From Pseudodonghicola xiamenensis DSM 18339 (lineage in GTDB: Bacteria; Pseudomonadota; Alphaproteobacteria; Rhodobacterales; Rhodobacteraceae): a stretch of DNA of 64,000 nt. A model generated the notes under the pieces. The model saw only the letters and a program-made list of their open reading frames with translations, had not been told where the DNA came from and did no database searches. The translations under genes and the position numbers were made by a program. Below, one piece after another: positions 16,763 through 24,909 of the stretch. Numbering within the stretch: the first letter of the stretch is position 1; the number at the start of each line of letters is the position of its first letter. Location: NCBI RefSeq assembly GCF_000429365.1, contig NZ_AUBS01000004.1, positions 124,001 through 188,000 of the forward strand, in the 5' to 3' direction.

Positions 16763-16973
16763 GCTGCAGTCGATTTCCCTAACCGTTGGCCCTGTCGTGA
16801 TCGTTCCCAGCCATATTCGCCGGCCATGGGGCGCCCCCGGGCAGACCTTAATGCAGCAGGTTGCAGAGGAAAAGAAAAACAGCGGCGGCAGGTTGCGCGG
16901 TATTTTGCCGAGCCCCTTGCCGGCCCGGCGCCGATGCCCCCATGTAGGGCGGATGGAACAAGGAGAATTGCCC

Positions 16974-17675
16974 GTGACACAGAAACTGATTGCCACAGCA
17001 GCGCTGTTGGCGACCTTGATCGGCGCTCCGGCCTGGTCGGATGAGGCGCCGCGCCAGATCGTCGTGACCGGCGAGGGGGTGGTTCAGGCGGAACCTGACA
17101 TGGCGACCATTACGCTGGGGGTGACGCATGAGGCCGAAGAGGCCGGGGAGGCGATGCAGGCGACCTCGGATGCCGTGGCGGCCATTCTGACCCGGCTGGG
17201 CGATATGGGGATCGCATCGCGCGATTTGCAGACCCGGCAATTGTCGCTGAATCCGATCTGGTCGGAGGACAAGGACGATGTCGGGGGGCGGCAGAAGATT
17301 TCGGGCTTCGTTGCGTCGAACACGGTTCTGGTTCGGGTCCGCGATCTGACCGCCCTGGGTGGAATTCTTGATGCGGTCATCGCAGACGGCGCCAATGATT
17401 TCAGTGGATTGCAGTTCAGTGTTCAGGAGCCCAAACCGTTGCAGGATCAAGCCCGCAAGGAGGCTGTGGCCGAAGCAATGGCACGGGCCAGGTTGCTGGC
17501 CGATGCCGCCGGGGTGACCTTGGGGCCAGTGGTTTCGATCAGCGATGCCGGTGGTGGCCGGATCGCGCCGATGGCCGAAATGTCGATGCGCATGGCGGCG
17601 GCAAAGATGCCGGTGGCTGCCGGTGAGGTTTCGGTCAGCGCTTCGGTGTCGATGGTGTTTTCCATCGGCAAGTGA
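16974..17675 (+). CDS. Periplasmic SIMPL-domain (DUF541) protein
   Basis: A 233-aa protein starting at GTG 16974, with AAGGAG 8 nt upstream. An upstream in-frame ATG at 16953 would place the signal peptide internally. A signal peptide (LIATAALLATLIGAPAWS) precedes the DUF541 repeat fold: IVVTGEGVVQAEPDMATITLG at the N-terminus, GFVASNTVLVRVRD and ARLLADAAGVTLGPVVSI. The family includes E. coli YggE and brucella BP26, which form periplasmic or outer-membrane rings and affect oxidative stress. A specific role here is not evident from the neighbours. Confidence 0.9.
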   Translation: MTQKLIATAALLATLIGAPAWSDEAPRQIVVTGEGVVQAEPDMATITLGVTHEAEEAGEAMQATSDAVAAILTRLGDMGIASRDLQTRQLSLNPIWSEDKDDVGGRQKISGFVASNTVLVRVRDLTALGGILDAVIADGANDFSGLQFSVQEPKPLQDQARKEAVAEAMARARLLADAAGVTLGPVVSISDAGGGRIAPMAEMSMRMAAAKMPVAAGEVSVSASVSMVFSIGK

Positions 17676-17747
17676 TCAGGTGTTCCCCTCTCGGTCCGGA
17701 GGCGGCGATCCTGCGGTCGAGACCCCGAGATGACGGCCTGTAACGAA

Positions 17748-17777
17748 AAACGCCCCGGCGGTTTGGCCGGGGCGTTT
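17748..17777. terminator. Bidirectional terminator between the SIMPL gene and metY
   Basis: The 12-bp stem AAACGCCCCGGC / GCCGGGGCGTTT with a GGTTTG loop continues with TTTCTGTCTTT on the plus strand. On the minus strand it ends in a T5 run. It sits between the two convergent genes. Confidence 0.85.
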
Positions 17778-17809
17778 CTGTCTTTGCTGGGCGATGTGCC
17801 CGGGATGGC

Positions 17810-19102
17810 TCAGGCGGTGGCCTTGGTCAGCGCCTGGTCGAGATCGGCGATCAGGTCATCGGCATCCTCGATCCCGATCGACACACGTACGACATTGGGG
17901 CCGGCACCGGCGGCCTCCTGCTGTTCCGGGGTGAGCTGGCGGTGGGTGGTCGAGGCCGAGTGGATCACCAGGCTGCGGGTATCGCCCAGGTTGGCGACAT
18001 GGCTGAACAGGTCCAGCGCGCCGACGAATTTCACGCAGGCCTCGTAACCGCCCTTCAGCGCCACGGTGAACAGCCCGCCAGTGCCCTTGGGATAGAGGCG
18101 CGCTGCCCGGTCGTGATAGGCCGAGGATGGCAGGCCGGCGTAAGTCACGTAATCGACCCGCGGATCAGCCTCCAGCCATTCGGCGATCTTCTGGGCGTTC
18201 TCGCAATGGCGCTGCATTCGCAGGCTCAATGTCTCGATCCCCATCAACGTGTAATGCGCGGCCTGAGGGTTCAGCGTCATGCCCAGATCGCGCAGCCCGA
18301 TGGCGATGCTGTGGAAGGTGAAGGCCAGGGCCCCGAAGGTTTCGTGGAAGTTCAGCCCGTGATAGGCGGGCTCCGGCTGGCTGAGCGAGGGGAACTTGTC
18401 AGAGGCCGACCAGTCGAACTTGCCCGAATCAACCACCGCGCCGCCCATTACCGTGCCGTTGCCGGTCAGGTATTTGGTCATCGAATGGACCACCAGTGTG
18501 GCGCCCATTTCGATCGGCCGGCAGAGGTAGGGAGTGGCTGAGGTATTGTCGATGATCAGCGGGATGCCGGCAGCATCGGAGATCTCGGCCAGTGCCGGGA
18601 TGTCGGTGACATAGCCGCCGGGGTTGGCGATGGATTCACCGAAAAGCGCCCTGGTGTCGTCGTCGATCGCTGCCTTGACTGCATCGAGATCCTCGAAATC
18701 GACGAACTTGGCGTTCCAGCCGAAGCGTTTGATGGTCTGGCTGAATTGGGTCAGCGTTCCGCCATACAGCCGGGTCGAGGCGACAACGTTCCTTCCCGGA
18801 GCCATCAGGGGGAACAAAGCCATGATCTGTGCCGCGTGGCCGGAGGAGCAGCAGACCGCCCCGGCGCCGCCTTCGAGCGTGGCGACGCGTTCTTGCAGAA
18901 CCGCGACGGTCGGATTGGTCAGGCGGGAATAGATATAGCCCACCTCTTCCAGGTTGAAGAGCGCAGCGGCGTGATCGGCGTCGCGGAAGACATAGGCCGT
19001 GGTCTGATAGATCGGCGTCTGACGGGCGCCGGTGGCGGGGTCGGGCTGGGCGCCGGCGTGGATTTGCAGCGTGTCAAAGCCGTAGCTGGGGGTGTCGGAC
19101 AT
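17810..19102 (-). CDS. metY: O-acetylhomoserine aminocarboxypropyltransferase (sulfhydrylase)
   Basis: A PLP enzyme that makes homocysteine from O-acetylhomoserine and sulfide, linking the sulfide from CysI to methionine. The 430-aa length and N-terminus (YGFDTLQIHAG, PIYQTTAYVF) are those of the long MetY type rather than the shorter MetZ/MetB. The PLP lysine is in VHSMTKYLTGNG, and CCSSGHAAQIMALF is the phosphate-binding part. AGGGAGG lies 7 nt before ATG 19102. I compared the leader with SAM-II and SAM/SAH riboswitch patterns from memory and saw neither. Confidence 0.93.
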   Translation of the reverse strand: MSDTPSYGFDTLQIHAGAQPDPATGARQTPIYQTTAYVFRDADHAAALFNLEEVGYIYSRLTNPTVAVLQERVATLEGGAGAVCCSSGHAAQIMALFPLMAPGRNVVASTRLYGGTLTQFSQTIKRFGWNAKFVDFEDLDAVKAAIDDDTRALFGESIANPGGYVTDIPALAEISDAAGIPLIIDNTSATPYLCRPIEMGATLVVHSMTKYLTGNGTVMGGAVVDSGKFDWSASDKFPSLSQPEPAYHGLNFHETFGALAFTFHSIAIGLRDLGMTLNPQAAHYTLMGIETLSLRMQRHCENAQKIAEWLEADPRVDYVTYAGLPSSAYHDRAARLYPKGTGGLFTVALKGGYEACVKFVGALDLFSHVANLGDTRSLVIHSASTTHRQLTPEQQEAAGAGPNVVRVSIGIEDADDLIADLDQALTKATA

Positions 19103-19215
19103 CGAATGAACCTCCCTTTCTGGTTTGCGGTGTCGGCAAAAGGGTTAGGCCATCCCTCGGGGCGTGACAACTGTGCTCTGTCCGGTGGTTCGTTGGGGCG
19201 GAAGATGTTGGACAT

Positions 19216-19272
19216 CATACTTGCGGAGTATGTTGATTTTCGCGGAGCCATCACATACAGAAGAAGTATGTG
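19216..19272. promoter_or_regulatory. Two identical CATAC-N7-GTATG operators
   Basis: Site 1 is CATACTTGCGGAGTATG (19216-19232) and site 2 has CATAC at 19254-19258 and GTATG at 19266-19270. Site 2 extends to a 7-bp arm, CACATAC with GTATGTG. Both have a 7-bp spacer, and their centres are 38 bp apart. They lie 17-73 bp upstream of ATG 19289, between metY and the ribbon-helix-helix gene. Autoregulation by that protein is the simplest reading. Confidence 0.7.
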
Positions 19273-19288
19273 AAACTTGGGGTGCATC

Positions 19289-19945
19289 ATGGCCACCAAA
19301 CTTGACGTTGTATCGAAGAAGACCAGGCCGGGAGAGGCAGGGAAGAAGGCAGGACGCAGGGCAGAGCGGAAGGCGGGCGGGAACGCCGCGCCTGCATTGG
19401 CCGAGGGGGAGACCGCAGAGCGCCATAAGGTGCGGATGGAGCGGATCGCGGCGGCCAACAAGATCACCGTCATGCTGCAGACCAGCGTGCGTAAGGCCCT
19501 AGCCGCGCAGGCCAAGGCTGAAGGCATGGATATGGGCCATTTCATGCAGAAGCTGGCGGAAAACCATATTCTGGAAACCGCCCCTGCCGGCGATCCGTTG
19601 GCTGCGCAGATCGGCGCCCGTCGGGGCGTGGTCGATTATGTGATCGCTCTGGCCCGGACGATGGAGGCCGAAGGGGCGTTCGACGAGAACTTCATTCTCA
19701 ACGTGATGAAGCGTGCCCATGCGGATGCGGACTTTGCCAAGATGTATGCCGCTGCGGTGACCGAGCCGGGCAAAACCAAATCGAGCGGTCGTGCCGGCGT
19801 GGCGCTGAACCAGCAGATCGGCCGGCTGATCAAACGCGCCGTTGGCGCCCGTAGCAAACGCGACGGAGCCGGCAAGATTTTGCGGGGGCAGGTGAAGGAC
19901 GAGGTGATCACCTCTTACACGCTGCTGGAGAAAGCCGCGGCCTGA
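19289..19945 (+). CDS. Ribbon-helix-helix-like DNA-binding protein upstream of the GTA operon
   Basis: A 218-aa protein not recognised as a named family. Residues 1-50 are basic (TRPGEAGKKAGRRAERKAGG). Residues 58-95 read like a ribbon-helix-helix: strand KITVMLQ, helix TSVRKALAAQAKAEG, turn MDMGH, helix FMQKLAENHIL. The rest is helical (VVDYVIALARTMEAEG, FILNVMKRAHADADFAKMY) with a basic end. ATG 19289 was chosen; a TTG at 19277 overlaps the promoter dyads. It lies where g1/g2 terminase genes would normally precede the GTA portal gene, but has its own terminator. It could be an autoregulator; a GTA role is unproven. Confidence 0.75.
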   Translation: MATKLDVVSKKTRPGEAGKKAGRRAERKAGGNAAPALAEGETAERHKVRMERIAAANKITVMLQTSVRKALAAQAKAEGMDMGHFMQKLAENHILETAPAGDPLAAQIGARRGVVDYVIALARTMEAEGAFDENFILNVMKRAHADADFAKMYAAAVTEPGKTKSSGRAGVALNQQIGRLIKRAVGARSKRDGAGKILRGQVKDEVITSYTLLEKAAA

Positions 19946-19997
19946 TCCGCAGCCAGATCCGGGCCCGGATCGCCGCAGAGCCGGCCAGAGCCATTAG

Positions 19998-20023
19998 GGC
20001 CGTCCCCAAGGGGGCGGCCTTTG
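19998..20023 (+). terminator. Terminator between the RHH gene and the GTA portal gene
   Basis: GGCCGTCCC (19998-20006) pairs with GGGGCGGCC (20011-20019), including one G-U pair, around CAAG and is followed by TTTGTC. It separates the RHH unit from the GTA operon, implying that the portal gene has its own promoter in 20024-20140. Confidence 0.7.
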
Positions 20024-20148
20024 TCGTTCCTGCGTCTTGCGTCTCCTGCCGGGGTGTTGCCGTTCGGGCGCGCGCTGCGTTTCCGACCTGTTTCGATCTG
20101 ACTGTCATAACCGCCCCATCCAGGACGGAGGCAGAAGGAGCATCCCCC

Positions 20149-21357
20149 ATGGCATTTGATTTCCTGCGGCGGCGGGCAGAGATGGCGGCAAGCGGCGCGG
20201 CTGAGCGAAAGGCGAGTGCCGCGGGCCCGGTGCTGGCCTGGCACGGGGTGGGCCGGGTGGCCTGGTCGCCGCGCGATACCGCTTCGCTGACGCGGACGGG
20301 CTATCTGGGCAATCCGGTGGCGCATCGGTCGGTCAAGATGATCGCCGAGGCTGCTGCCGCCCTGCCGCTGGTGTTGCAGGATCGGCGGCGCCGGTTCGAC
20401 ACCCATCCGATCCTCGCACTGATCTCGCGGCCCAATGCTGGTCAGGGCCGGGCGGAGTTCCTGGAGGCGCTTTATGCCCAGCTTCTGTTGTCGGGCAACG
20501 CCTATCTCGAGGCGGTGATGCGGGGAGAGCCGGCGCCCGCCGAGCTGCCGCTGGAGCTGCACGTTCTTCGTTCAGATCGAATGCGGGTGGTGCCGGGGAC
20601 GGATGGCTGGCCGGTCGCTTACGACTATGAGGTCGGGGCAAAGAAGCATCGCTTTGATCTGGCCGGGCCGGTGCCCGCGGTCTGCCATATCCGGAACTTC
20701 CATCCGCAGGATGATCATTACGGGTTTTCGCCGCTGCAGGCGGCGGCGATGGCGGTGGATGTGCACAACAGCGCCTCGCGCTGGTCGAAGTCGCTGCTGG
20801 ACAATGCCGCGCGGCCCTCTGGCGCGCTGGTCTGGCACGGCGGTGATGGCCAGGGGGGGATGGCGGAGGATCAGTTCCGCCGCCTGTCGGAGGAGATTGA
20901 GGCGAATTATCGCGGTGCCCGGAATGCTGGGCGGCCGATGGTGCTGGAGGGCGGACTGGACTGGAAACCGATGGGGTTCAGCCCCAGCGACATGGAATTC
21001 CAGCAGACCAAGGAGGCGGCGGCACGGGAAATCGCCCTGGCCTTCGGAGTGCCGCCGATGCTGTTGGGAATTCCCGGGGATGCCACCTATGCCAATTATC
21101 AGGAGGCCAACCGGGCGTTCTATCGGCTGACGGTATTGCCTTTGGCCGGTCGGGTGGTGGCGGCGCTGTCGGATTGGCTGGCGCGGTTTGTCGGTGAGCT
21201 GGTGGAGCTGCGGCCCGATCTGGATCAGGTGCCGGCGCTGGCGGAGGAACGCGAGGTGCAGTGGGCCCGCGTCGCCCGAGCGGAGTTCCTGACCGAGGCG
21301 GAGAAGCGCGCGCTTCTGGGGCTGCCGGCGCGGCCGGGGACGGTTGCGGATGAATGA
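20149..21357 (+). CDS. g3: GTA portal protein (g3 homologue), HK97 family
   Basis: The dodecameric ring through which DNA enters the capsid and to which the tail attaches. The 402-aa protein has HK97-type portal hallmarks: GNPVAHRSVKMIAEAAAALP near residue 55, HPILALISRPNAGQGRAEFLE, GNAYLEAVM, and GVPPMLLGIPGDATYANYQEA in the C-terminal half. GAAGGAG lies 8 nt before the ATG. It is the first GTA gene present; no terminase is upstream. The stop overlaps the start of g3.5. Confidence 0.95.
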   Translation: MAFDFLRRRAEMAASGAAERKASAAGPVLAWHGVGRVAWSPRDTASLTRTGYLGNPVAHRSVKMIAEAAAALPLVLQDRRRRFDTHPILALISRPNAGQGRAEFLEALYAQLLLSGNAYLEAVMRGEPAPAELPLELHVLRSDRMRVVPGTDGWPVAYDYEVGAKKHRFDLAGPVPAVCHIRNFHPQDDHYGFSPLQAAAMAVDVHNSASRWSKSLLDNAARPSGALVWHGGDGQGGMAEDQFRRLSEEIEANYRGARNAGRPMVLEGGLDWKPMGFSPSDMEFQQTKEAAAREIALAFGVPPMLLGIPGDATYANYQEANRAFYRLTVLPLAGRVVAALSDWLARFVGELVELRPDLDQVPALAEEREVQWARVARAEFLTEAEKRALLGLPARPGTVADE

Positions 21358-21574
21358 CCCGCGCGAGGCGCCTTTCGAGTGTGCGCCGGGGTTGCGGTTG
21401 GCGGCGCATGAGCGGGTCAGCCAGATCCAGAACGACAACATCTGCCGCAGGCTCGATCGGTTGGAAGAGATGATGGAGCGGCTGGAGCGGCGGCTGTGGC
21501 TGACTGTCTATGGCGTGGTGGCGGTGATCCTGACCCAGGCCCTGCAGTCGATGCTGGTGGCCGGCGGCCACTGA
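21350..21574 (+). CDS. g3.5: GTA small protein g3.5 homologue
   Basis: A 74-aa protein (MNDPREAPFECAPGLRLAAH start) with a short coiled coil, RRLDRLEEMMERLERRLW, followed by one hydrophobic helix (LTVYGVVAVILTQALQSMLVAG). Position between portal and protease matches g3.5 of RcGTA. Its ATG overlaps the portal stop by 8 bp, so translation is coupled. Molecular function is not known; a membrane-associated or assembly role is possible. Confidence 0.8.
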   Translation: MNDPREAPFECAPGLRLAAHERVSQIQNDNICRRLDRLEEMMERLERRLWLTVYGVVAVILTQALQSMLVAGGH

Positions 21575-21603
21575 AGGCGGAGAGACAATCCGAGGAGAGA
21601 GGG

Positions 21604-22206
21604 ATGGATCAGGACTGGAGCCCCGGCCTGGGGCTGGAGACGAAATTCGCGCGCTTCGGAGAGGGGCTGAGCCTGCAGGAAGGCGCGGTGATCAGCGGAT
21701 ATGCCAGCCTGTTCGGCCAGGCCGATCAGGCCGGCGATGTGGTTCGCAAGGGGGCTTATGCGGGATCGCTCAAGGCGCTGGCGGCGGCGGGGCGCAGTGT
21801 CAAGTTCCTGTGGCAGCACGATCCGGCGCAGCCGATCGGCGTTTGGGAGGAGCTGCATGAGGATGCCCGCGGGCTCTGGGTCAAGGGGCGGTTGCTGATC
21901 GCCACCCAGAGGGGGCGCGAGGCGGCGGCGCTGGTCGAGGTTGGCGCGATCGACGGGCTGTCGATCGGCTATCGCACCAAGCGGGCGGAGCGTGCGGCGG
22001 AGGGCGGCCGGCTGCTGACCGAGGTGGAGTTGTGGGAGGTGTCGTTGGTGACCTTTCCGATGCTGCCCGAGGCGCGGATCGCCGCCAAGAGCGACGAGAG
22101 CGCGGAAGGTTGGCGTCAGTTGACCGAGATTCTGCGCGCCGCACGGATCGAGATGGCGCGGGGCGACCGCGTCGGGGAACAGGCCGAAGACGGGAGGCGG
22201 GAATGA
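21604..22206 (+). CDS. g4: GTA prohead protease (g4 homologue)
   Basis: A 200-aa HK97-type maturation protease that trims the capsid protein during head assembly. Residues VISGYASLFGQADQAGDVVRK form the characteristic start of the fold. The catalytic histidine is in FLWQHDPAQPIG and the serine in DGLSIGY, with ELWEVSLVTFPMLPEARI closing the domain. AGGAGAG precedes ATG 21604. The stop overlaps the capsid start by 4 bp. Confidence 0.94.
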   Translation: MDQDWSPGLGLETKFARFGEGLSLQEGAVISGYASLFGQADQAGDVVRKGAYAGSLKALAAAGRSVKFLWQHDPAQPIGVWEELHEDARGLWVKGRLLIATQRGREAAALVEVGAIDGLSIGYRTKRAERAAEGGRLLTEVELWEVSLVTFPMLPEARIAAKSDESAEGWRQLTEILRAARIEMARGDRVGEQAEDGRRE

Positions 22207-23384
22207 CGGAGATGCAAGGACCGGGGATGCCCGGTGGCGCGGGACGCATGATGCTGGAGATGAAGCGGGAGCTTTCCGGTTTCATCAGCGAAATCAGTGG
22301 GTTTCGTTTGAGTATTGAGAGAAAACTTCAACAAGCGGAAGAGCGACTGACCATGCTGGATCGTAAATCTCTTGCCGGCGGGCGTCCGCCCCTGGCGGTT
22401 GTGACCGAGGCGGGGGCACCGCATCGCAAGGCCTTCAACGCCTATCTGCGTCATGGCGATGACGATGGGCTGCGCGGGCTTGAGCTGGAGGGCAAGGCGA
22501 TGTCCTCCGCCGTCAACAGCGATGGCGGCTATCTGGTCGATCCGCAGACCTCGGAGGCGGTGCAGTCGGTGCTGCAATCGACGGCTTCGATCCGCGCTGT
22601 GGCGAGCGTGGTGCATGTCGAGGCGACCTCTTACGATGTGCTGATCGACCACAGCGAGCTGGGTGCCGGATGGGCGTCGGAAACCGCCTCGACCGCAGAG
22701 ACGGGTACGCCGCAGATCGACCGCATCGCGATCCCGCTGCATGAGCTGAGCGCATTGCCGAAAGCGAGCCAGCGGCTGCTGGACGACAGTGCCTTCGATA
22801 TCGAGACCTGGCTGGCCGGTCGCATTGCCGAACGCTTCGCCAGGGCCGAGGCGGCTGCCTTTGTCGGAGGTGATGGCAGCGACAAGCCGACCGGCTTTCT
22901 GCATCACGACAAGGTGGCGAACGACAGCTGGACCTGGGGGGATCTGGGCTATGTCGTGACTGGCGTGTCGGCGGATATCACCGGCCCCGATCCTGTGGTC
23001 GATCTGGTCTATGCGCTGGGGGCCGAATACCGCGCAAATGGCACCTTCGTGATGAATTCGAAGACCGCGGGCGTGCTGCGCAAGATGAAGGATCTGGACG
23101 GCCGCTTCCTGTGGTCGGACGGGCTGGCCGCCGGGGAGCCGGCGCGGCTGATGGGGTATCCGGTGCTGATCGCCGAGGACATGCCGGATATCGCCGCCGA
23201 GTCCTATTCGGTTGCCTTCGGGGACTTTCGTGCCGGCTATACCATCGCCGAGCGGCCCGATCTGCGGGTGTTGCGTGATCCGTTCAGCGCCAAGCCGCAT
23301 GTGCTGTTCTATGCCACCAAGCGGGTCGGTGGCGATGTCAGCGATTTCGCGGCGATCAAGCTGCTGAAATTCGGCACCGCCTAA
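22203..23384 (+). CDS. g5: GTA major capsid protein (g5 homologue)
   Basis: A 393-aa HK97-fold capsid protein. Residues 1-60 form a helical delta-domain (MKRELSGFISEISGFRLSIE, RKLQQAEERLTML) that the g4 protease should remove. The mature part includes SDGGYLVDPQTSEAVQSVL, the E-loop region near EATSYDVLIDHSELGAGW, and AYTIAERPDLRVLRDPF-like P-domain sequence (GYTIAERPDLRVLRDP). The GTA family motif NGTFVMNSKTAGVLRKMKD is present. The ATG overlaps the g4 stop. It is followed by the largest non-coding gap in the operon. Confidence 0.95.
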   Translation: MTEMQGPGMPGGAGRMMLEMKRELSGFISEISGFRLSIERKLQQAEERLTMLDRKSLAGGRPPLAVVTEAGAPHRKAFNAYLRHGDDDGLRGLELEGKAMSSAVNSDGGYLVDPQTSEAVQSVLQSTASIRAVASVVHVEATSYDVLIDHSELGAGWASETASTAETGTPQIDRIAIPLHELSALPKASQRLLDDSAFDIETWLAGRIAERFARAEAAAFVGGDGSDKPTGFLHHDKVANDSWTWGDLGYVVTGVSADITGPDPVVDLVYALGAEYRANGTFVMNSKTAGVLRKMKDLDGRFLWSDGLAAGEPARLMGYPVLIAEDMPDIAAESYSVAFGDFRAGYTIAERPDLRVLRDPFSAKPHVLFYATKRVGGDVSDFAAIKLLKFGTA

Positions 23385-23399
23385 GGCGGGCCGGATCGC

Positions 23400-23417
23400 G
23401 GGGCCGTAGGTGGCCCC
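23400..23417 (+). terminator. Hairpin after the capsid gene
   Basis: GGGGCC (23400-23405) pairs with GGCCCC (23412-23417) across GTAGGT, 16 bp after the g5 stop, inside the 161-bp gap before g6. There is no T run, so it may be a partial terminator or an mRNA-stabilising 3' end for the highly expressed head genes. Confidence 0.45.
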
Positions 23418-23545
23418 GTGGCGGGCGTGCGCCGGGGATAACCGTTCCCCGTGTTGTCTAGCTGCTCCCCTCCGTCCGAGCGACACGGGAGCGCGGCGTG
23501 CGTCCGTGCCCGGGGGGAGCGGTGGCGAGTATCGGAGAGACGCGA

Positions 23546-24139
23546 ATGATGTTGAGCGAAGTGAGCGGCTATGCCGACGTGGCGCTGCCGGTGGCGCAGT
23601 TCCGGACCCATCTGCGGTTGGGTCGTGGCTTTGGCGAGGACGGGTTGCAGGACGATCTGCTGCTTGGGTTTCTGCGTGCTTCTGTCGCGGCGATCGAGGT
23701 GCGGACCGGCAAGGTGCTGATCGCCCGAGGCTTCAGTCTGCGGGTGGACGATTGGCTCGACGGGGTGGCGGAGCCGCTTCCGGTGGCACCGGTTACCTCG
23801 GTGAGTGCGGTGGTTCTGGTCGATGTCGAGGGCGCAGAGGTGGCGCTGGCTGCGGGGTCTTACCGGCTGGTGCCGGACGCGCAGGTGCCGCTGCTGCAGT
23901 CGGTGGGAGGTTTGCTTCCGACGATTCCGACGGATGGCCATGCGCGGATCGGGTTTAACGCCGGAATGGCGGCGGATTGGGGCGGTCTGCCGGCCGATCT
24001 GGGCCAGGCGGTGCTGCTGTTGGCCGCGCATTATTACGAATACCGTGACGAGACCTCTCTGACAGCGGGTTGCATGCCCTTTGGAGTCACCAGCCTGATC
24101 GAGCGTTATCGCCGTATGCGGCTGGGGGCGGTGCGATGA
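23546..24139 (+). CDS. g6: GTA head-tail connector (g6 homologue)
   Basis: A 197-aa protein of the HK97 gp6 / phiE125 gp8 adaptor group, forming the ring below the portal. It shows the typical start (SGYADVALPVAQFRTHLRLG), the helical LLLGFLRASVAAIEVRTGKVL and a long AVLLLAAHYYEYRDETS helix. ATG 23546 is preceded by GGAGAG at 23534-23539. The second ATG at 23549 is also possible. The stop overlaps g7. Confidence 0.9.
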   Translation: MMLSEVSGYADVALPVAQFRTHLRLGRGFGEDGLQDDLLLGFLRASVAAIEVRTGKVLIARGFSLRVDDWLDGVAEPLPVAPVTSVSAVVLVDVEGAEVALAAGSYRLVPDAQVPLLQSVGGLLPTIPTDGHARIGFNAGMAADWGGLPADLGQAVLLLAAHYYEYRDETSLTAGCMPFGVTSLIERYRRMRLGAVR

Positions 24140-24474
24140 GTACGCCGGTGCTGAACCGCCGGCTGGTGCTGGAGGCGCCGGTGCGGCTGTCGGATGGCGC
24201 TGGTGGCGCGATCCGGAGCTGGTCGACCCTGGGAGAGCTCTGGGCCGAGATCAGACCGCGAACCGGCCGGGAGAAGGCCGAGGCGGGGGCGGCGGTGTCG
24301 ACTGTGGGGTATCGCATTGTGGTGCGCGGCGCGCCGGCGGGATCGTTGCAGCGTCCCGCGCCGGAGCAGCGATTTCGCGATGGGGCGCGGCTCTATCTGA
24401 TCCGGGCGGTGACGGAATACGATATGGCGGGCCGTTATCTGACCTGTTTCGCGGATGAGGAGGTGGCGGCATGA
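24136..24474 (+). CDS. g7: GTA head-closure/stopper protein (g7 homologue)
   Basis: A 112-aa small beta-rich protein of the phage head-tail adaptor type: NRRLVLEAPVRLSDGAGG, ELWAEIRPRTGREKAEAG, YRIVVRGAPAGS and RFRDGARLYLIRAVTEYD. This pattern matches SPP1 gp16-like stoppers that seal the portal channel. ATG 24136 overlaps the g6 stop by 4 bp; the stop overlaps g8 in the same way. Confidence 0.88.
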   Translation: MSTPVLNRRLVLEAPVRLSDGAGGAIRSWSTLGELWAEIRPRTGREKAEAGAAVSTVGYRIVVRGAPAGSLQRPAPEQRFRDGARLYLIRAVTEYDMAGRYLTCFADEEVAA

Positions 24475-24884
24475 GCTATGCCTTGGCGGGGCCGTTGCAG
24501 GCGGCAATCTATCAGGTTCTGGTGGCCGATAGCGCGCTTGATACGCTGGTGGCGGGGGCGATCTATGACGGGCTGCCTGCGGGCCCTATCCCCGAGACCT
24601 ATGTGAGCCTCGGTGCCGAGGAGGTTCGGGACAGCTCTGACAAGAGTGGCGCCGGTGCGCTGCACCGTTTCACTGTCTCCGTGATCTCGGAGGCGGCGGG
24701 GTTCGCCACGCCGAAGGTGGTGGCGGCGGCGGTGAGCGATGCGCTGGAGGGGGTAACCCCGAGCCTGAGCCGGGGCCGCCTGGTTGGCCTGTGGTTCGAG
24801 AAAGCCGTGGCGAAGCGCAGCGGTAGCACGGGCCAAGGGCGGCAGATCGACCTGATCTTTCGCGCCCGGGTCGAGGACGCGTGA
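24471..24884 (+). CDS. g8: GTA tail terminator protein (g8 homologue, DUF3168)
   Basis: A 137-aa protein of the DUF3168 tail-completion family, capping the tail tube at the head side. Family features are LAGPLQAAIYQVLVADSAL, GPIPETYVSLGAEEVRDSSD and the beta strand LHRFTVSVIS. It ends with KRSGSTGQGRQIDLIFRARVED. ATGA overlap with g7. Confidence 0.9.
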   Translation: MSYALAGPLQAAIYQVLVADSALDTLVAGAIYDGLPAGPIPETYVSLGAEEVRDSSDKSGAGALHRFTVSVISEAAGFATPKVVAAAVSDALEGVTPSLSRGRLVGLWFEKAVAKRSGSTGQGRQIDLIFRARVEDA

Positions 24885-24909
24885 TCAATTCAAACCTGAG
24901 AGGTGGCAG

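Noticed and set aside
19103..19215. SAM-responsive riboswitch in the metY leader
   Set aside because: The leader was compared with SAM-II and SAM/SAH riboswitch patterns from memory; neither the conserved loops nor the pseudoknot strands were found.
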